Positions 17,620-26,143 of a stretch of DNA of 64,000 nucleotides are shown here, one piece after another. The position numbers and the translations under genes are program-made. Numbering within the stretch: position 1 is the stretch's first letter; each line of letters starts with the position of its first letter. The stretch is from Polycyclovorans sp964425915 (GTDB lineage: Bacteria; Pseudomonadota; Gammaproteobacteria; Nevskiales; Nevskiaceae): assembly GCA_964425915.1 (NCBI GenBank), contig CAYROO010000006.1, forward strand, positions 76,976 through 140,975, given 5' to 3'. Under the pieces are notes generated by a model. It saw only the letters and a program-made list of their open reading frames with translations, made no database searches and was not told the origin of the DNA.

Positions 17620-17877
17620 TCAATCGGCGGCATCGCTTTCCTGGGCACCTTCAGCCTCGGGATCGTAGATCCGCACCGGCCGCGACGGCACCACGGTGGA
17701 AATGGCGTGCTTGTACACCATCTGGCTGACCGTGTTCTTGAGCAAGACCACGAATGCATCAAAGGACTCGATCTGCCCCTGGAGCTTGATCCCGTTGACC
17801 AGGTAGATGGACACCGGGATGCGTTCCTTGCGAAGCGCATTGAGAAACGGTTCCTGGAGGGTGTGACCTTTGGACAT
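17620..17877 (-). CDS. hfq: RNA chaperone Hfq
   Basis: Hexameric Sm-like RNA chaperone for sRNA-mRNA pairing. 85 residues; Sm1 is KERIPVSIYLVNGIKLQGQ in part, FDAFVVLLKN follows, and Sm2 is YKHAISTVVPSRPV. The short tail DPEAEGAQESDAAD is acidic, as in many Hfq proteins. Start at 17877 (MSKGHTLQEPF) is preferred to ATG 17886 because AAGGA is 8 nt ahead of the former and touches the latter. The family start MAKGQSLQ in E. coli agrees. Confidence 0.97.
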   Translation of the reverse strand: MSKGHTLQEPFLNALRKERIPVSIYLVNGIKLQGQIESFDAFVVLLKNTVSQMVYKHAISTVVPSRPVRIYDPEAEGAQESDAAD

Positions 17878-17984
17878 TGTTGCCATCCTTTCGTTGTTGT
17901 GATGCGCTGCGCCGGGTCATGGTCGCATCGGGCCCGCGCAGTGTAGCATCGGCCCCCGCTATCTTGGGCGCGATGCTCCGCCGT

Positions 17985-18941
17985 TCAAGACTGACGCCAG
18001 GCGCCCGCGCTTGCAAGCCGTTCGACCTCGGCACAGACACGGTCACGCGCCGCGGTCAGGTCCTCGCCAAGGTCAATGGCGTCGGCCTCCCGGCGCAACC
18101 AGGTGAGCTGACGCTTGGCCAGCTGCCGGGTCGCCGCCACGCCGGCTGCCACAGCAGATGGAAGCGAGGTCCGTCCGTCCAGGTACTGCCACAACTGGCG
18201 GTAGCCGACGCAGCGGATCGAGGGCATCCCGTCGTGCAGATCCCCACGCGCATACAGGGCCTCGACCTCTGCCAGCAACCCGTCATCCATCATCTGTGCA
18301 AAGCGCGCTGCGATCCGAGCATGGAGGCTGGCGCGGTCGCCGCCCATCAGCACGTACTGGAGCACCGGGCCTTCGAGACCCTGCACCGATCGGCGCAGGT
18401 ACGCGCGACTGGCCGGTTCGCCGGTGAGCCGGTGAATCTCCAGCGCGCGCTGGATACGTTGCCAGTCGTTGGGATGCAGCCGAGCGGCTGAGTCCGGGTC
18501 CACCGCGGCCAGCCGTGCATGCATCGCCATCACGCCCTCACGTGCCGCCTCCGCGGCGAGGGCGGCTCGCACTTCAGCATTGGCGGACGGCAGGCAGCTC
18601 AGCCCCTGCAGCAGCGCCCGCAGGTACAGCAGCGTGCCGCCCACCACCAGCGGGATCCGTTGCCGCTGGCGAATGTCGGCAATGACCGCTGTCGCATCCC
18701 CGGCATATCGCGCCGCCGAATAGGCCTCGGACGGATCACAGAGGTCGAGCAAATGATGAGGCACCCGCAACTGCTCCTCCGCGGATGGCTTGGCGGTCCC
18801 GATATCCATGCCGCGGTACACCTGCGCCGAATCCAGGGTCACCACCTCGACCGGCAGGCGCTCCGCCAGCAGCAGCGAAAGCGCGGACTTGCCCGATGCA
18901 GTGGGCCCGGTCAGCACCACCACCGGCGGCAAGTGCGGCAT
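17985..18941 (-). CDS. miaA: tRNA dimethylallyltransferase
   Basis: 318 residues. Adds the isopentenyl group to A37 of tRNAs reading UNN codons. P-loop VLTGPTASGKSALSL, substrate-binding DSAQVYRGMDIGTAKPS, and the swinging-loop region VVGGTLLYLRALLQG are clear. Met at 18941 (MPHLPPVVVLTG) begins just 1 nt after the mutL stop; the longer open frame lies inside mutL. mutL-miaA-hfq order is the conserved gammaproteobacterial one. Confidence 0.96.
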   Translation of the reverse strand: MPHLPPVVVLTGPTASGKSALSLLLAERLPVEVVTLDSAQVYRGMDIGTAKPSAEEQLRVPHHLLDLCDPSEAYSAARYAGDATAVIADIRQRQRIPLVVGGTLLYLRALLQGLSCLPSANAEVRAALAAEAAREGVMAMHARLAAVDPDSAARLHPNDWQRIQRALEIHRLTGEPASRAYLRRSVQGLEGPVLQYVLMGGDRASLHARIAARFAQMMDDGLLAEVEALYARGDLHDGMPSIRCVGYRQLWQYLDGRTSLPSAVAAGVAATRQLAKRQLTWLRREADAIDLGEDLTAARDRVCAEVERLASAGAWRQS

Positions 18942-18942
18942 C

Positions 18943-20745
18943 TCAGCGCCCGCGCAGGAACAGGCGATCCAGCGCATCGACCCCGAGCTGTACCCAGGTC
19001 CGACGTCCATGGTTGCATTGACCGGCCAGCTCGGTGCGCTCCATATCGCGAAGCAGCGCGTCCATCTCGGGCAGGGTCAGGCGCCGATTGGCCTTGATCG
19101 CAGCCTTGCAGGCCATGTCCGCCAGGAGCCGATCCTGGGCATCCCGGATGCCGTCCAGGTGGTGGGCACCCGTCTCATCCAGCAGCTGCGACAGCAGCGC
19201 CCCCAGGTCTTCGCGGGCCAACAGCAGCGGCCGGGAGCGGACCACCACGCTGGCGGGCCCCGCGCGATCCAACTCGAGCCCCATCTGCAGCAAGTCATCG
19301 CGCTGCGCCATGAGCGCATCGACCTGGTCCTCCGCCAAGGCGATCACCTCTGGCACCAGCAGCTGCTGACCGGGGATGGCGCCCTGGGTGAGCTGCGCCT
19401 TCAGGCGCTCATAGAGCACCCGCTCATGCGCGGCATGCGCATCCACGATCACCAGCCCCGAGGCGTTCTGCGCCAGGATGAACACCCCATGAAGCTGCGC
19501 CAGCGCCTGCCCCAGCGGCGCCGACTGTTCGGCGTCGGTGGCATCGGCTGCGGGCGGTGCCGCCATCGGCGCAGCCTGATCCCGCAGGGCAGCATCCACC
19601 TGCGCTAGACGCGACCAGTCAGGACGTGATTCCCGCACGAACAGGGACGACGTCACGCCGGTCCCGCGCGCCACCCCCCCGAACGCTGGCACGGGTGTAC
19701 TGGACGACGACATCGCCAGGGCCGGATCCACCTGGTGATGCCGATCGGGCTGCGGCCGCACCGCCCGCAGCGCCTGATGCAAGGCCCCAAACAGAAAGTC
19801 GTGCACCCGCGCGGCCTGACGAAACCGAACTTCGGTCTTCTGGGGATGCACGTTCACATCCACGGCAGCCGGGTCCAACACCAGCGACAGCACAAACGCC
19901 GGGTGGTGCTGGCTGTGCATCACGTCGGCGAAGGCGCGCCGGATCGCGGCTGCCACCAGCCGGTCGCGCACGTAGCGACCATTGACGTAAAAGTACTGAA
20001 GATCACTCTGGCTGCGCGCCGCACTGGGCAAACCCACCCAGCCTTGCAACCGAAGACCGTCCCGATGCTCATCCAAGGAGAGGCTGTCCCGCAGGAAGTC
20101 CTCACCCACCAGCGCGGCCACACGCGCGGCATCGGTCTGGCGCGGCAGGGCCAGCAAGCGGCGCTGCTGATGGCGCAGCTCGAAACGTGTCTCGGGGCGC
20201 CACATCGCCAGTCGCGTCAGCGCCTGTTGCACATGACGGAGCTCGGTGGCCGGGGTGCGCAGGAATTTGCGTCGTGCGGGTGTGTTGAAGAACAGATCCT
20301 GGACATCCACCGTGGTGCCCTGGGGGTGCGCTGCCGGCTGCGGATCCTCATCGGACAGTGCGCCCTCCCCGCGCAGCTGCCAGCCCATGTCGGCACCCGC
20401 CGCCCGCGAGGTCAGCGCCAATCGCGACACCGCCAGCACGCTTGGCAGCGCCTCACCGCGAAAGCCTAGGCTGGCGACCGACTCAAGGTCATCCAGCGCC
20501 CGGATCTTGCTGGTGGCATGGCGCGACAGGGCCAGCGCCAGCTGCTCGCGGCCAATCCCGTGTCCCGTGTCACTGACCTTCAGGCGGCGAAGCCCACCCT
20601 CCTCAAGTTCCACCGTCACTTGGTCGGCACCGGCGTCGAGGCTGTTCTCGACCAGCTCCTTGACCACCGCAGATGGCCGCTCGACCACCTCCCCCGCCTT
20701 GATCTGGTTGATCAAGGCATCGGGCAGCAATTGAATCGCAGTCAT
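18943..20745 (-). CDS. mutL: DNA mismatch repair protein MutL (endonuclease type)
   Basis: 600 residues. N-terminal GHKL ATPase: ELVENSLDAGA, DTGHGI, TSKIRALDDL, GFRGEALPS. A Pro/Ala-rich linker (~340-410) leads to the dimerisation domain. The C-terminal part carries DAHAAHERVLYE, matching the DQHA(x)2E(x)4E endonuclease motif with Gln changed to Ala, plus ACKAAIKA and CNHGRRT metal-site motifs. This suggests a nicking MutL as in MutH-less bacteria, unlike E. coli. Start 20745 (MTAIQLLPDALINQI) is the family start. Confidence 0.95.
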   Translation of the reverse strand: MTAIQLLPDALINQIKAGEVVERPSAVVKELVENSLDAGADQVTVELEEGGLRRLKVSDTGHGIGREQLALALSRHATSKIRALDDLESVASLGFRGEALPSVLAVSRLALTSRAAGADMGWQLRGEGALSDEDPQPAAHPQGTTVDVQDLFFNTPARRKFLRTPATELRHVQQALTRLAMWRPETRFELRHQQRRLLALPRQTDAARVAALVGEDFLRDSLSLDEHRDGLRLQGWVGLPSAARSQSDLQYFYVNGRYVRDRLVAAAIRRAFADVMHSQHHPAFVLSLVLDPAAVDVNVHPQKTEVRFRQAARVHDFLFGALHQALRAVRPQPDRHHQVDPALAMSSSSTPVPAFGGVARGTGVTSSLFVRESRPDWSRLAQVDAALRDQAAPMAAPPAADATDAEQSAPLGQALAQLHGVFILAQNASGLVIVDAHAAHERVLYERLKAQLTQGAIPGQQLLVPEVIALAEDQVDALMAQRDDLLQMGLELDRAGPASVVVRSRPLLLAREDLGALLSQLLDETGAHHLDGIRDAQDRLLADMACKAAIKANRRLTLPEMDALLRDMERTELAGQCNHGRRTWVQLGVDALDRLFLRGR

Positions 20746-20809
20746 TGCGGGCAACGGGGGCAAACCATCCGCATAGGATAGCCGCCCCCGCCATCGGCCC
20801 GCGCGGCGA

Positions 20810-21697
20810 TCAGCCGCCGAAGAGCTTATCGAAGGCCTTGTCCAGCACCTTGTCGACCGCCTTGTCGGAGGCCTCATCGACTTCCTGATCGGACCGCTGC
20901 TCAACCCGCTCCTGCTGGCGCTTGGCTTTGTCACCCAGCAGCGAGCCGAAGCTGAAACCACCTCCGCCTTGCGCCTCGGCGTCCGCTTCGACAGAGGCAC
21001 CACCCGCCGCGCCGAACAAGCCATCCAGCGACGGCATCTGCGTCGGCGCCGCCGGCAGCTCGAACCGGCTGGCGGCTGGCGTGCTGCCGTCAATGCGCGA
21101 CACGCGCATTTCAGTGCCCATCCGCAGCATGCCGAGCTCGCCGGCCATCAGGCGCGCCTCCAGCTCACTGCTGCCTTTGGGCATTTCGCGGCCGCCAGCC
21201 TTCAACAAGGTCTCGCCGAACTGCATCATGGCCTTGGAGAATTCCTGTACGCGGCGGTCCGAGGACAACACCACCTCCGCAGTTTTCTGCTGACCTTCTT
21301 CAACGTAGGTGAGCACATGGACCTTGCCCTTGATCCCAGCGACCGTCTCGCTGCGGCCGGTATCCACCAGGCTGACAAAGCCCTCGACATCGGTCGTGGG
21401 GCCGTCCGGCATCTGCGCCATACTGCCCAGCATCTGCATGGTCTGGCTGAGGTCGATCACCATGGTCTGGTCACCGGTGACCACAGCGTAGGGGGTGCCA
21501 CCGCGGATCAGGGTGTACCCCTCGGCGCTGGCTGCCATCGACATCCGCACATTGCCGCCGTCGTACTCGTAGGTGATCTGGTGGGTCTCGTCACCGTCAC
21601 TGACGTCGAGGACGGCGGTGCCACCCGCCCAGGCGAGCACCGGCGACAGCAGTAGCGGCATGAGGGCGCGACGCGCGAGCACAGGCAATTCAGTCAT
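20810..21697 (-). CDS. Secreted protein of unknown function (DUF4412-like)
   Basis: About 295 residues. An N-terminal signal peptide (ARRALMPLLLSPVLAWAGG) is followed by a beta-rich region ~25-200 (YEYDGGNVRMSMAAS, YAVVTGDQTMVIDLS) resembling proteins of the DUF4412 type, then a Gly/Ala-rich stretch and a highly charged C-terminal helix built from DKxxDK repeats (DKAVDKVLDKAFDKLFGG). Met at 21697 is preceded by GGAG at 6 nt. It separates amiC from mutL, which are adjacent in E. coli. I do not recognise a specific function; periplasmic location is inferred from the leader. Confidence 0.75.
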   Translation of the reverse strand: MTELPVLARRALMPLLLSPVLAWAGGTAVLDVSDGDETHQITYEYDGGNVRMSMAASAEGYTLIRGGTPYAVVTGDQTMVIDLSQTMQMLGSMAQMPDGPTTDVEGFVSLVDTGRSETVAGIKGKVHVLTYVEEGQQKTAEVVLSSDRRVQEFSKAMMQFGETLLKAGGREMPKGSSELEARLMAGELGMLRMGTEMRVSRIDGSTPAASRFELPAAPTQMPSLDGLFGAAGGASVEADAEAQGGGGFSFGSLLGDKAKRQQERVEQRSDQEVDEASDKAVDKVLDKAFDKLFGG

Positions 21698-21823
21698 GAG
21701 GATCTCCATTCCAGTTTGAAAGCGGTGATGTTGGCCGATGGACGCAGCGCCATCCGCGACACCGGTCACGATTGTCGGTGCCGGTTGTGAACGCTAGAGC
21801 GGCGACGTCAGGGCGGCAATACC

Positions 21824-23011
21824 CTATTCGCGGTAACTCACCTGCTGGGTGCCGTCGCGAACGATCTGCTGCTGGGGTCGATAGCTGGAGAAATAGCCCT
21901 TGATGCCAGCCAACATCGACTGCGCAAACCGCTCCTGCTGCTTCGCGTCCTTGAGCATGCGCTCTTCGTCGGCATTGGTGATGAAAGCCGTTTCCACCAG
22001 TACCGACGGAATGTCCGGCGCCTTCAGCACCATGAAGCCGGCCTGCTGTACATCCGACTTCTGCAGGCGGTTGACCTGGCCCAGCGCCTTGAGGATCCGG
22101 CTGCCGACGTCAAAGCTGGCCTCCATGGTGGCGCTCTGTGACAGGTCAATCAGCACCGACGCGAGGTCACCATCCTTGCCGGACAGCTCGATGCCCCCGA
22201 CCAGATCCGCCGCATTCTCGCGCTGCGCCAGCCACCGGGCATGTTCACTGGACGCGCCGCGGTTCGACAGCACGTAGACCGCTGACCCACGCAACTTGGG
22301 ATCCCGGAAAGCATTGGCATGTACCGACACGAACAGGTCCGCTTCGTGCTTGCGGGCAATCTCCACCCGCTCCCGCAGCCCCAGGTAGTAGTCACCGTCA
22401 CGGGTGAGCACCGCCCGCATGCCAGGTTCGGCGTTGACCATACGCGCAAGGCGACGCGCCATGGCCATCGCCACGTCCTTCTCGTAGATGCCGGTACGAC
22501 CGCGCGCACCCGGGTCCTGCCCGCCATGCCCGGCATCAATGGCGACGATGATGGGCTTCTCATCAAGGGTCATGGCCGGCGGCGGCAGCGCCGACGGTGT
22601 CGGACTGGCGGGCATGGCCAGCGGCGCATCAAGGTCCAGCACCACGCGATGCCCAAACTCGGCATTGGGGGTCAGCGCAAAGCTGCGGGGCGACACCGGT
22701 CGCGCGACATCCAGCACCACGCGCAGGCCCTGTTCACCACGCGCCGCAGACCGGACCCGGGTCACCACACCGGAACCGGTCACCGCGTTCGCCAATCGGG
22801 CACCGTCCGGGTCAACCCGGTCGAGGTCGACCACCACGCGGCTGGGGTTGTCGAGCGTAAAGACCGAGTGAACCGCTGCCCCACTGAGGTCGAACACCAC
22901 GCGGGTGCTGTCCTGCGAGGCCCACAAGCGCAGGTCACGCAACTCGGCGGCCGCGGCGGTGCCGCAGCACATCATCAGCAGACTCAAGCACAACGCACGA
23001 CAGGCGGCCAT
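21824..23011 (-). CDS. N-acetylmuramoyl-L-alanine amidase (AmiB/AmiC type)
   Basis: Zinc amidase that cleaves septal peptidoglycan. About 395 residues: signal peptide ending GTAAAAELRD, an AMIN localisation domain (~25-125), a Pro/Ala linker, and an Amidase_3 domain with the zinc ligands in AIDAGHGGQDPGARG, the Glu region EKDVAMA, SVHANAF and the catalytic Glu in LVETAFITNADEE. There is no C-terminal LysM domain, unlike E. coli AmiB at this same locus. Start at 23011 is chosen because GGGGAGG precedes it; a good promoter lies just upstream. Confidence 0.94.
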   Translation of the reverse strand: MAACRALCLSLLMMCCGTAAAAELRDLRLWASQDSTRVVFDLSGAAVHSVFTLDNPSRVVVDLDRVDPDGARLANAVTGSGVVTRVRSAARGEQGLRVVLDVARPVSPRSFALTPNAEFGHRVVLDLDAPLAMPASPTPSALPPPAMTLDEKPIIVAIDAGHGGQDPGARGRTGIYEKDVAMAMARRLARMVNAEPGMRAVLTRDGDYYLGLRERVEIARKHEADLFVSVHANAFRDPKLRGSAVYVLSNRGASSEHARWLAQRENAADLVGGIELSGKDGDLASVLIDLSQSATMEASFDVGSRILKALGQVNRLQKSDVQQAGFMVLKAPDIPSVLVETAFITNADEERMLKDAKQQERFAQSMLAGIKGYFSSYRPQQQIVRDGTQQVSYRE

Positions 23012-23040
23012 CGCTAACGCCTCCCCGACCATCTGCGGGC

Positions 23041-23069
23041 CTTATACCCAACCCGCCAGGAGAAGGCAA
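23041..23069 (-). promoter_or_regulatory. Predicted promoter of the amidase gene
   Basis: Minus strand TTGCCT (23069-23064), 17-bp spacer, TATAAG (23046-23041), in the 83-nt gap between tsaE and the amidase. Transcription would start near 23034, giving a leader of about 23 nt with a GGGGAGG ribosome site. It could drive the mutL-miaA-hfq genes too. Confidence 0.55.
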
Positions 23070-23094
23070 GTATTTTTCTTTTGGTGGCAGCTAA

Positions 23095-23586
23095 TTAGCC
23101 GCCATTCTTCATGTGCTCACTGAATAGTTGACGGGCCGGATCCTGGGGATCGGCCCAGACCGCCTCCAGAACACGTCCGCCGGCAGGGGGCAGCGCCAGG
23201 CGCAGTCGCAAACGGGCGGCGGGCAACCATGGACCTGCGCGATCTGGCCATTCCACCAACCACAGCGCCTGATCCGGCGGATCATCCTCCAACCCCAAGC
23301 CCAGCCACTCGTCGGCATTGGCAAGCCGATACAGATCCAGATGCATGACACGCCCCGCCGACACAAGGTAAGGCTCCACCAGGGTGTAGGTCGGACTCCG
23401 GACCGCCCCGCTTACCCCCAGGGAACGCAACAGGGCCCGCGCCAGGGTGGTCTTGCCGGCACCGAGATCGCCTTCCAATGCAATGACACCGGTGAGCCGC
23501 GGTGCCAGCGCTTGCGCCAGGGCGCTGCCCGCCCGCTCGGTGGCCTCGGCCGTCGGCAGCGGCCATGCTGAATCCTGGGCGCTCAT
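23095..23586 (-). CDS. tsaE: tRNA threonylcarbamoyladenosine biosynthesis ATPase TsaE
   Basis: 163 residues. P-loop ATPase of the t6A37 synthesis complex TsaBDE. Walker A LEGDLGAGKTTLARALL, switch region RSPTYTLVEPY, and HLDLYRLANADEWLGLG are typical. Its start overlaps the nnr stop (ATGA), as in many Gammaproteobacteria. The last residues HMKNGG end at a TAA. Confidence 0.95.
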   Translation of the reverse strand: MSAQDSAWPLPTAEATERAGSALAQALAPRLTGVIALEGDLGAGKTTLARALLRSLGVSGAVRSPTYTLVEPYLVSAGRVMHLDLYRLANADEWLGLGLEDDPPDQALWLVEWPDRAGPWLPAARLRLRLALPPAGGRVLEAVWADPQDPARQLFSEHMKNGG

Positions 23587-25058
23587 GGGTTGAGCACCGA
23601 CGGCAGCGTCTCGACAACATCGCTCGGCAGCAGCCCGCGCATGCCACGCGCCGCGGCCACCTGGTCTGCCGCCAGTGCATGTCCCAGAACACCGCTGCAG
23701 GCCGCCGGACCCGGCGCCAGTCCCTGCGCCATCAGGGCGCCGATCACGCCTGACAGCACGTCGCCCATGCCGCCCACAGCCATGCCCGGATTACCGGCGG
23801 CGCAGACCCAGAGATCGCGGCCGTCGGCGATCAGCGAGCCAGCCCCCTTCAAGACCACCGTGGCGCCGAAACGCGCTTGCAGCCGCTCGACACTGCCCAG
23901 TCGATCCGCTTCCACCACCGCCGCGTCGGCGACGCCGAGGAGGCGCGCCGCTTCCCCTGGATGCGGCGTCAGCACGGCGCCGCCGAGCGACTGTGGCCGC
24001 CGTGCCAACAGGTTGAGGGCATCCGCATCCAGCAGCAGCGGCCGCCCGCTGGCCAATACCGCATCGTGCAGGCCCTGGGACCAGGCGGTCAGCCCCAGGC
24101 CCGGTCCCAGCACCACCACCCGCGCCTTGCGCAGCAGCGGCTGCAGCTGCTCGGGAGACGCCACCGCATGCACCATGATTTCGGGCTGCGCCGAAACCAG
24201 CGCTGCGGCGTGATCGGGATGGGTGGCCAGACTGACCCAGCCGGCGCCACTGCGCAGCGCCGCGCGCGCCGCCAGTAGGGCGGCGCCCGCCATGCCGGGG
24301 ATGCCGCCGACCACCAGCACATGGCCGTGATCGCCCTTGTGCGCGGCGGGCTGTCGCGCTGGCAGGCGGGCCGTCGTGAGGCCCGCGGGCAGGCGCCAGG
24401 CGCGCACCGGCAGATCTTCAACCGCCGTTGGCGATAGCCCCAGTGGCGCCAGCTGCCGGGCCCCGGTGTAGTTGCAGGCGACACCGGTCCACAGCCCCAC
24501 CTTGTCAGCGATAAAGCTGATCGTCAGATCGGCCTCGACCGCCACCCCCTGCGGGCGTCCGGAATCGGCCGACAAGCCTGAAGGTAGATCCAGTGCCAGA
24601 ACCGGTGACGGGTGAGCATTGACGGCGCGGATGGCCTCGGCGGCGTCGCCCTGCACTGGACGGCTGAGACCGATACCGAACACGGCGTCCACCAACAGCG
24701 CCGCCTCGGGGTCCAGCTCGGCTGGCCATGGTTGAACCTCGCCGCCAGCCTCCGCCCAAGCCGCGCACATGGCCTGCGCCTCAGGACGTTGCGGCGGCGA
24801 CCCGACCTGAACCAGCTGCACCTGGCACCCGTCGGCGCGCGCCAGCAGGGCCAGCGCATAGCCATCGCCGCCATTGTTGCCGCTGCCACACACCACCGTG
24901 ACCCTTTTCGCCTCCGGCCAGCGCTGTCGCGCGGCCTGCCAGGCGGCCGACGCCGCACGGCGCATCAAGGTCTGTGCCGAGGTACCGCTCGCGATGGCGG
25001 CCGCATCAAGCGCCCGCACCGCCGCGCTCTCATACAATGGATGGCAATCCGATTTCAT
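23583..25058 (-). CDS. nnr: Bifunctional NAD(P)HX epimerase/dehydratase
   Basis: Metabolite-repair enzyme that restores hydrated NAD(P)H. 491 residues in two domains: the N-terminal YjeF epimerase (~1-215) with VVCGSGNNGGDGYALA and VDAVFGIGLSRPVQG, and the C-terminal ADP-dependent dehydratase (~220-490) with HKGDHGHVLVVGG, LTPHPGEAARLLG, KGAGSLI and GGMGDVLSGVIGALMAQG. Met at 25058 is the family start. Divergent from queG with only 20 bp between the start codons. Confidence 0.95.
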   Translation of the reverse strand: MKSDCHPLYESAAVRALDAAAIASGTSAQTLMRRAASAAWQAARQRWPEAKRVTVVCGSGNNGGDGYALALLARADGCQVQLVQVGSPPQRPEAQAMCAAWAEAGGEVQPWPAELDPEAALLVDAVFGIGLSRPVQGDAAEAIRAVNAHPSPVLALDLPSGLSADSGRPQGVAVEADLTISFIADKVGLWTGVACNYTGARQLAPLGLSPTAVEDLPVRAWRLPAGLTTARLPARQPAAHKGDHGHVLVVGGIPGMAGAALLAARAALRSGAGWVSLATHPDHAAALVSAQPEIMVHAVASPEQLQPLLRKARVVVLGPGLGLTAWSQGLHDAVLASGRPLLLDADALNLLARRPQSLGGAVLTPHPGEAARLLGVADAAVVEADRLGSVERLQARFGATVVLKGAGSLIADGRDLWVCAAGNPGMAVGGMGDVLSGVIGALMAQGLAPGPAACSGVLGHALAADQVAAARGMRGLLPSDVVETLPSVLNP

Positions 25059-25078
25059 GACGATCAGTATAGGAGCCG

Positions 25079-26143
25079 ATGTCACCGCAACGCGTGGTCG
25101 AGTCACTTCGCGACAGCGCCCGGACCTTGGGATTCTCGGCGCTGGGCGTCGCCCATCTCCGGCTGGACGATGATGTCGCCCACCTGCAGCGTTGGCTGGC
25201 GGCCGGGCACCACGGCGAGATGGCCTATCTGGCGCGTCATGCTGAGCAGCGCGGCGACCCCACCGCCCTGCGCCCCGGCACCCTCAGCGTGATCTCGGTA
25301 CGGCTCGACAACTTCCCGCCGGCTGCTGATGCTGACCAGGTATTGGCCGATCCCGACCGCGGTTATATCGCACGCTATGCGCTGGGCCGCGACTACCATC
25401 GCACCCTGCGCCAGCGCCTGCTGAAGCTCGCTGCGGCCTTGACCGATCAGGTGGGCCCCCATGGGCATCGTGTGTTCTGCGACAGCGCCCCCATTCTGGA
25501 GAAGGCCCTGGCCCGCAATGCAGGCCTGGGCTGGATCGGCAAGAACACCTTGCTGCTTGACCGTGACCGCGGCTCCTGGAGCTTCATTGGCGAGCTGTTC
25601 ACCGATGCCCCGTTGCCGGTCACCGAGGCTGCGGAAGTCGCCGATGGCTGTGGACGATGCCAGGCCTGCCTGCGGATCTGTCCCACCGACGCCTTCATCG
25701 GCCCGCGTCAACTCGACGCCAGGCGTTGTATTTCCTACCTCACCATCGAGCAGCATGGCGCCATACCGGAACCGCTTCGGGCGCGTATCGGCAACCGCAT
25801 ATTCGGCTGCGACGACTGCCAACTGATCTGCCCCTGGAACCGCCATGCGCAACGCAGCGTCGAGGTTGACCTGTTGCCGCGTCACGGACTGGATGATCAG
25901 CCCCTGCTCACCCTCTGGGACTGGGATGAGACCACCTGGCTGTCGCGCACCGAGGGCATGGCGCTGCGGCGAGCGACCTGGCGCGGCTGGCGCCGCAACC
26001 TGGCCGTAGCGCTGGGCAACGCACGCCCCGATCGACGGGTCGTCGATGCACTGGCGAGCGCCAGTGACGAGGACGGCATGGTGCAGGAGCACATCCAGTG
26101 GGCCCTGCAGCGTCAGCGTCGGCAGCTGGACGACGCCGCCTGA
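25079..26143 (+). CDS. queG: Epoxyqueuosine reductase
   Basis: Last step of queuosine synthesis on tRNA; cobalamin- and iron-sulfur-dependent. 354 residues. Two 4Fe-4S clusters: CGRCQACLRICPTDAF and CDDCQLICPWN. SAPILEKALARNAGLGWIGKNT is the core substrate region. TAGGAG precedes the ATG. The 3' end overlaps the convergent PA2778-like gene by 31 bp. The tail carries the HEAT-like repeats seen in this family. Confidence 0.96.
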   Translation: MSPQRVVESLRDSARTLGFSALGVAHLRLDDDVAHLQRWLAAGHHGEMAYLARHAEQRGDPTALRPGTLSVISVRLDNFPPAADADQVLADPDRGYIARYALGRDYHRTLRQRLLKLAAALTDQVGPHGHRVFCDSAPILEKALARNAGLGWIGKNTLLLDRDRGSWSFIGELFTDAPLPVTEAAEVADGCGRCQACLRICPTDAFIGPRQLDARRCISYLTIEQHGAIPEPLRARIGNRIFGCDDCQLICPWNRHAQRSVEVDLLPRHGLDDQPLLTLWDWDETTWLSRTEGMALRRATWRGWRRNLAVALGNARPDRRVVDALASASDEDGMVQEHIQWALQRQRRQLDDAA

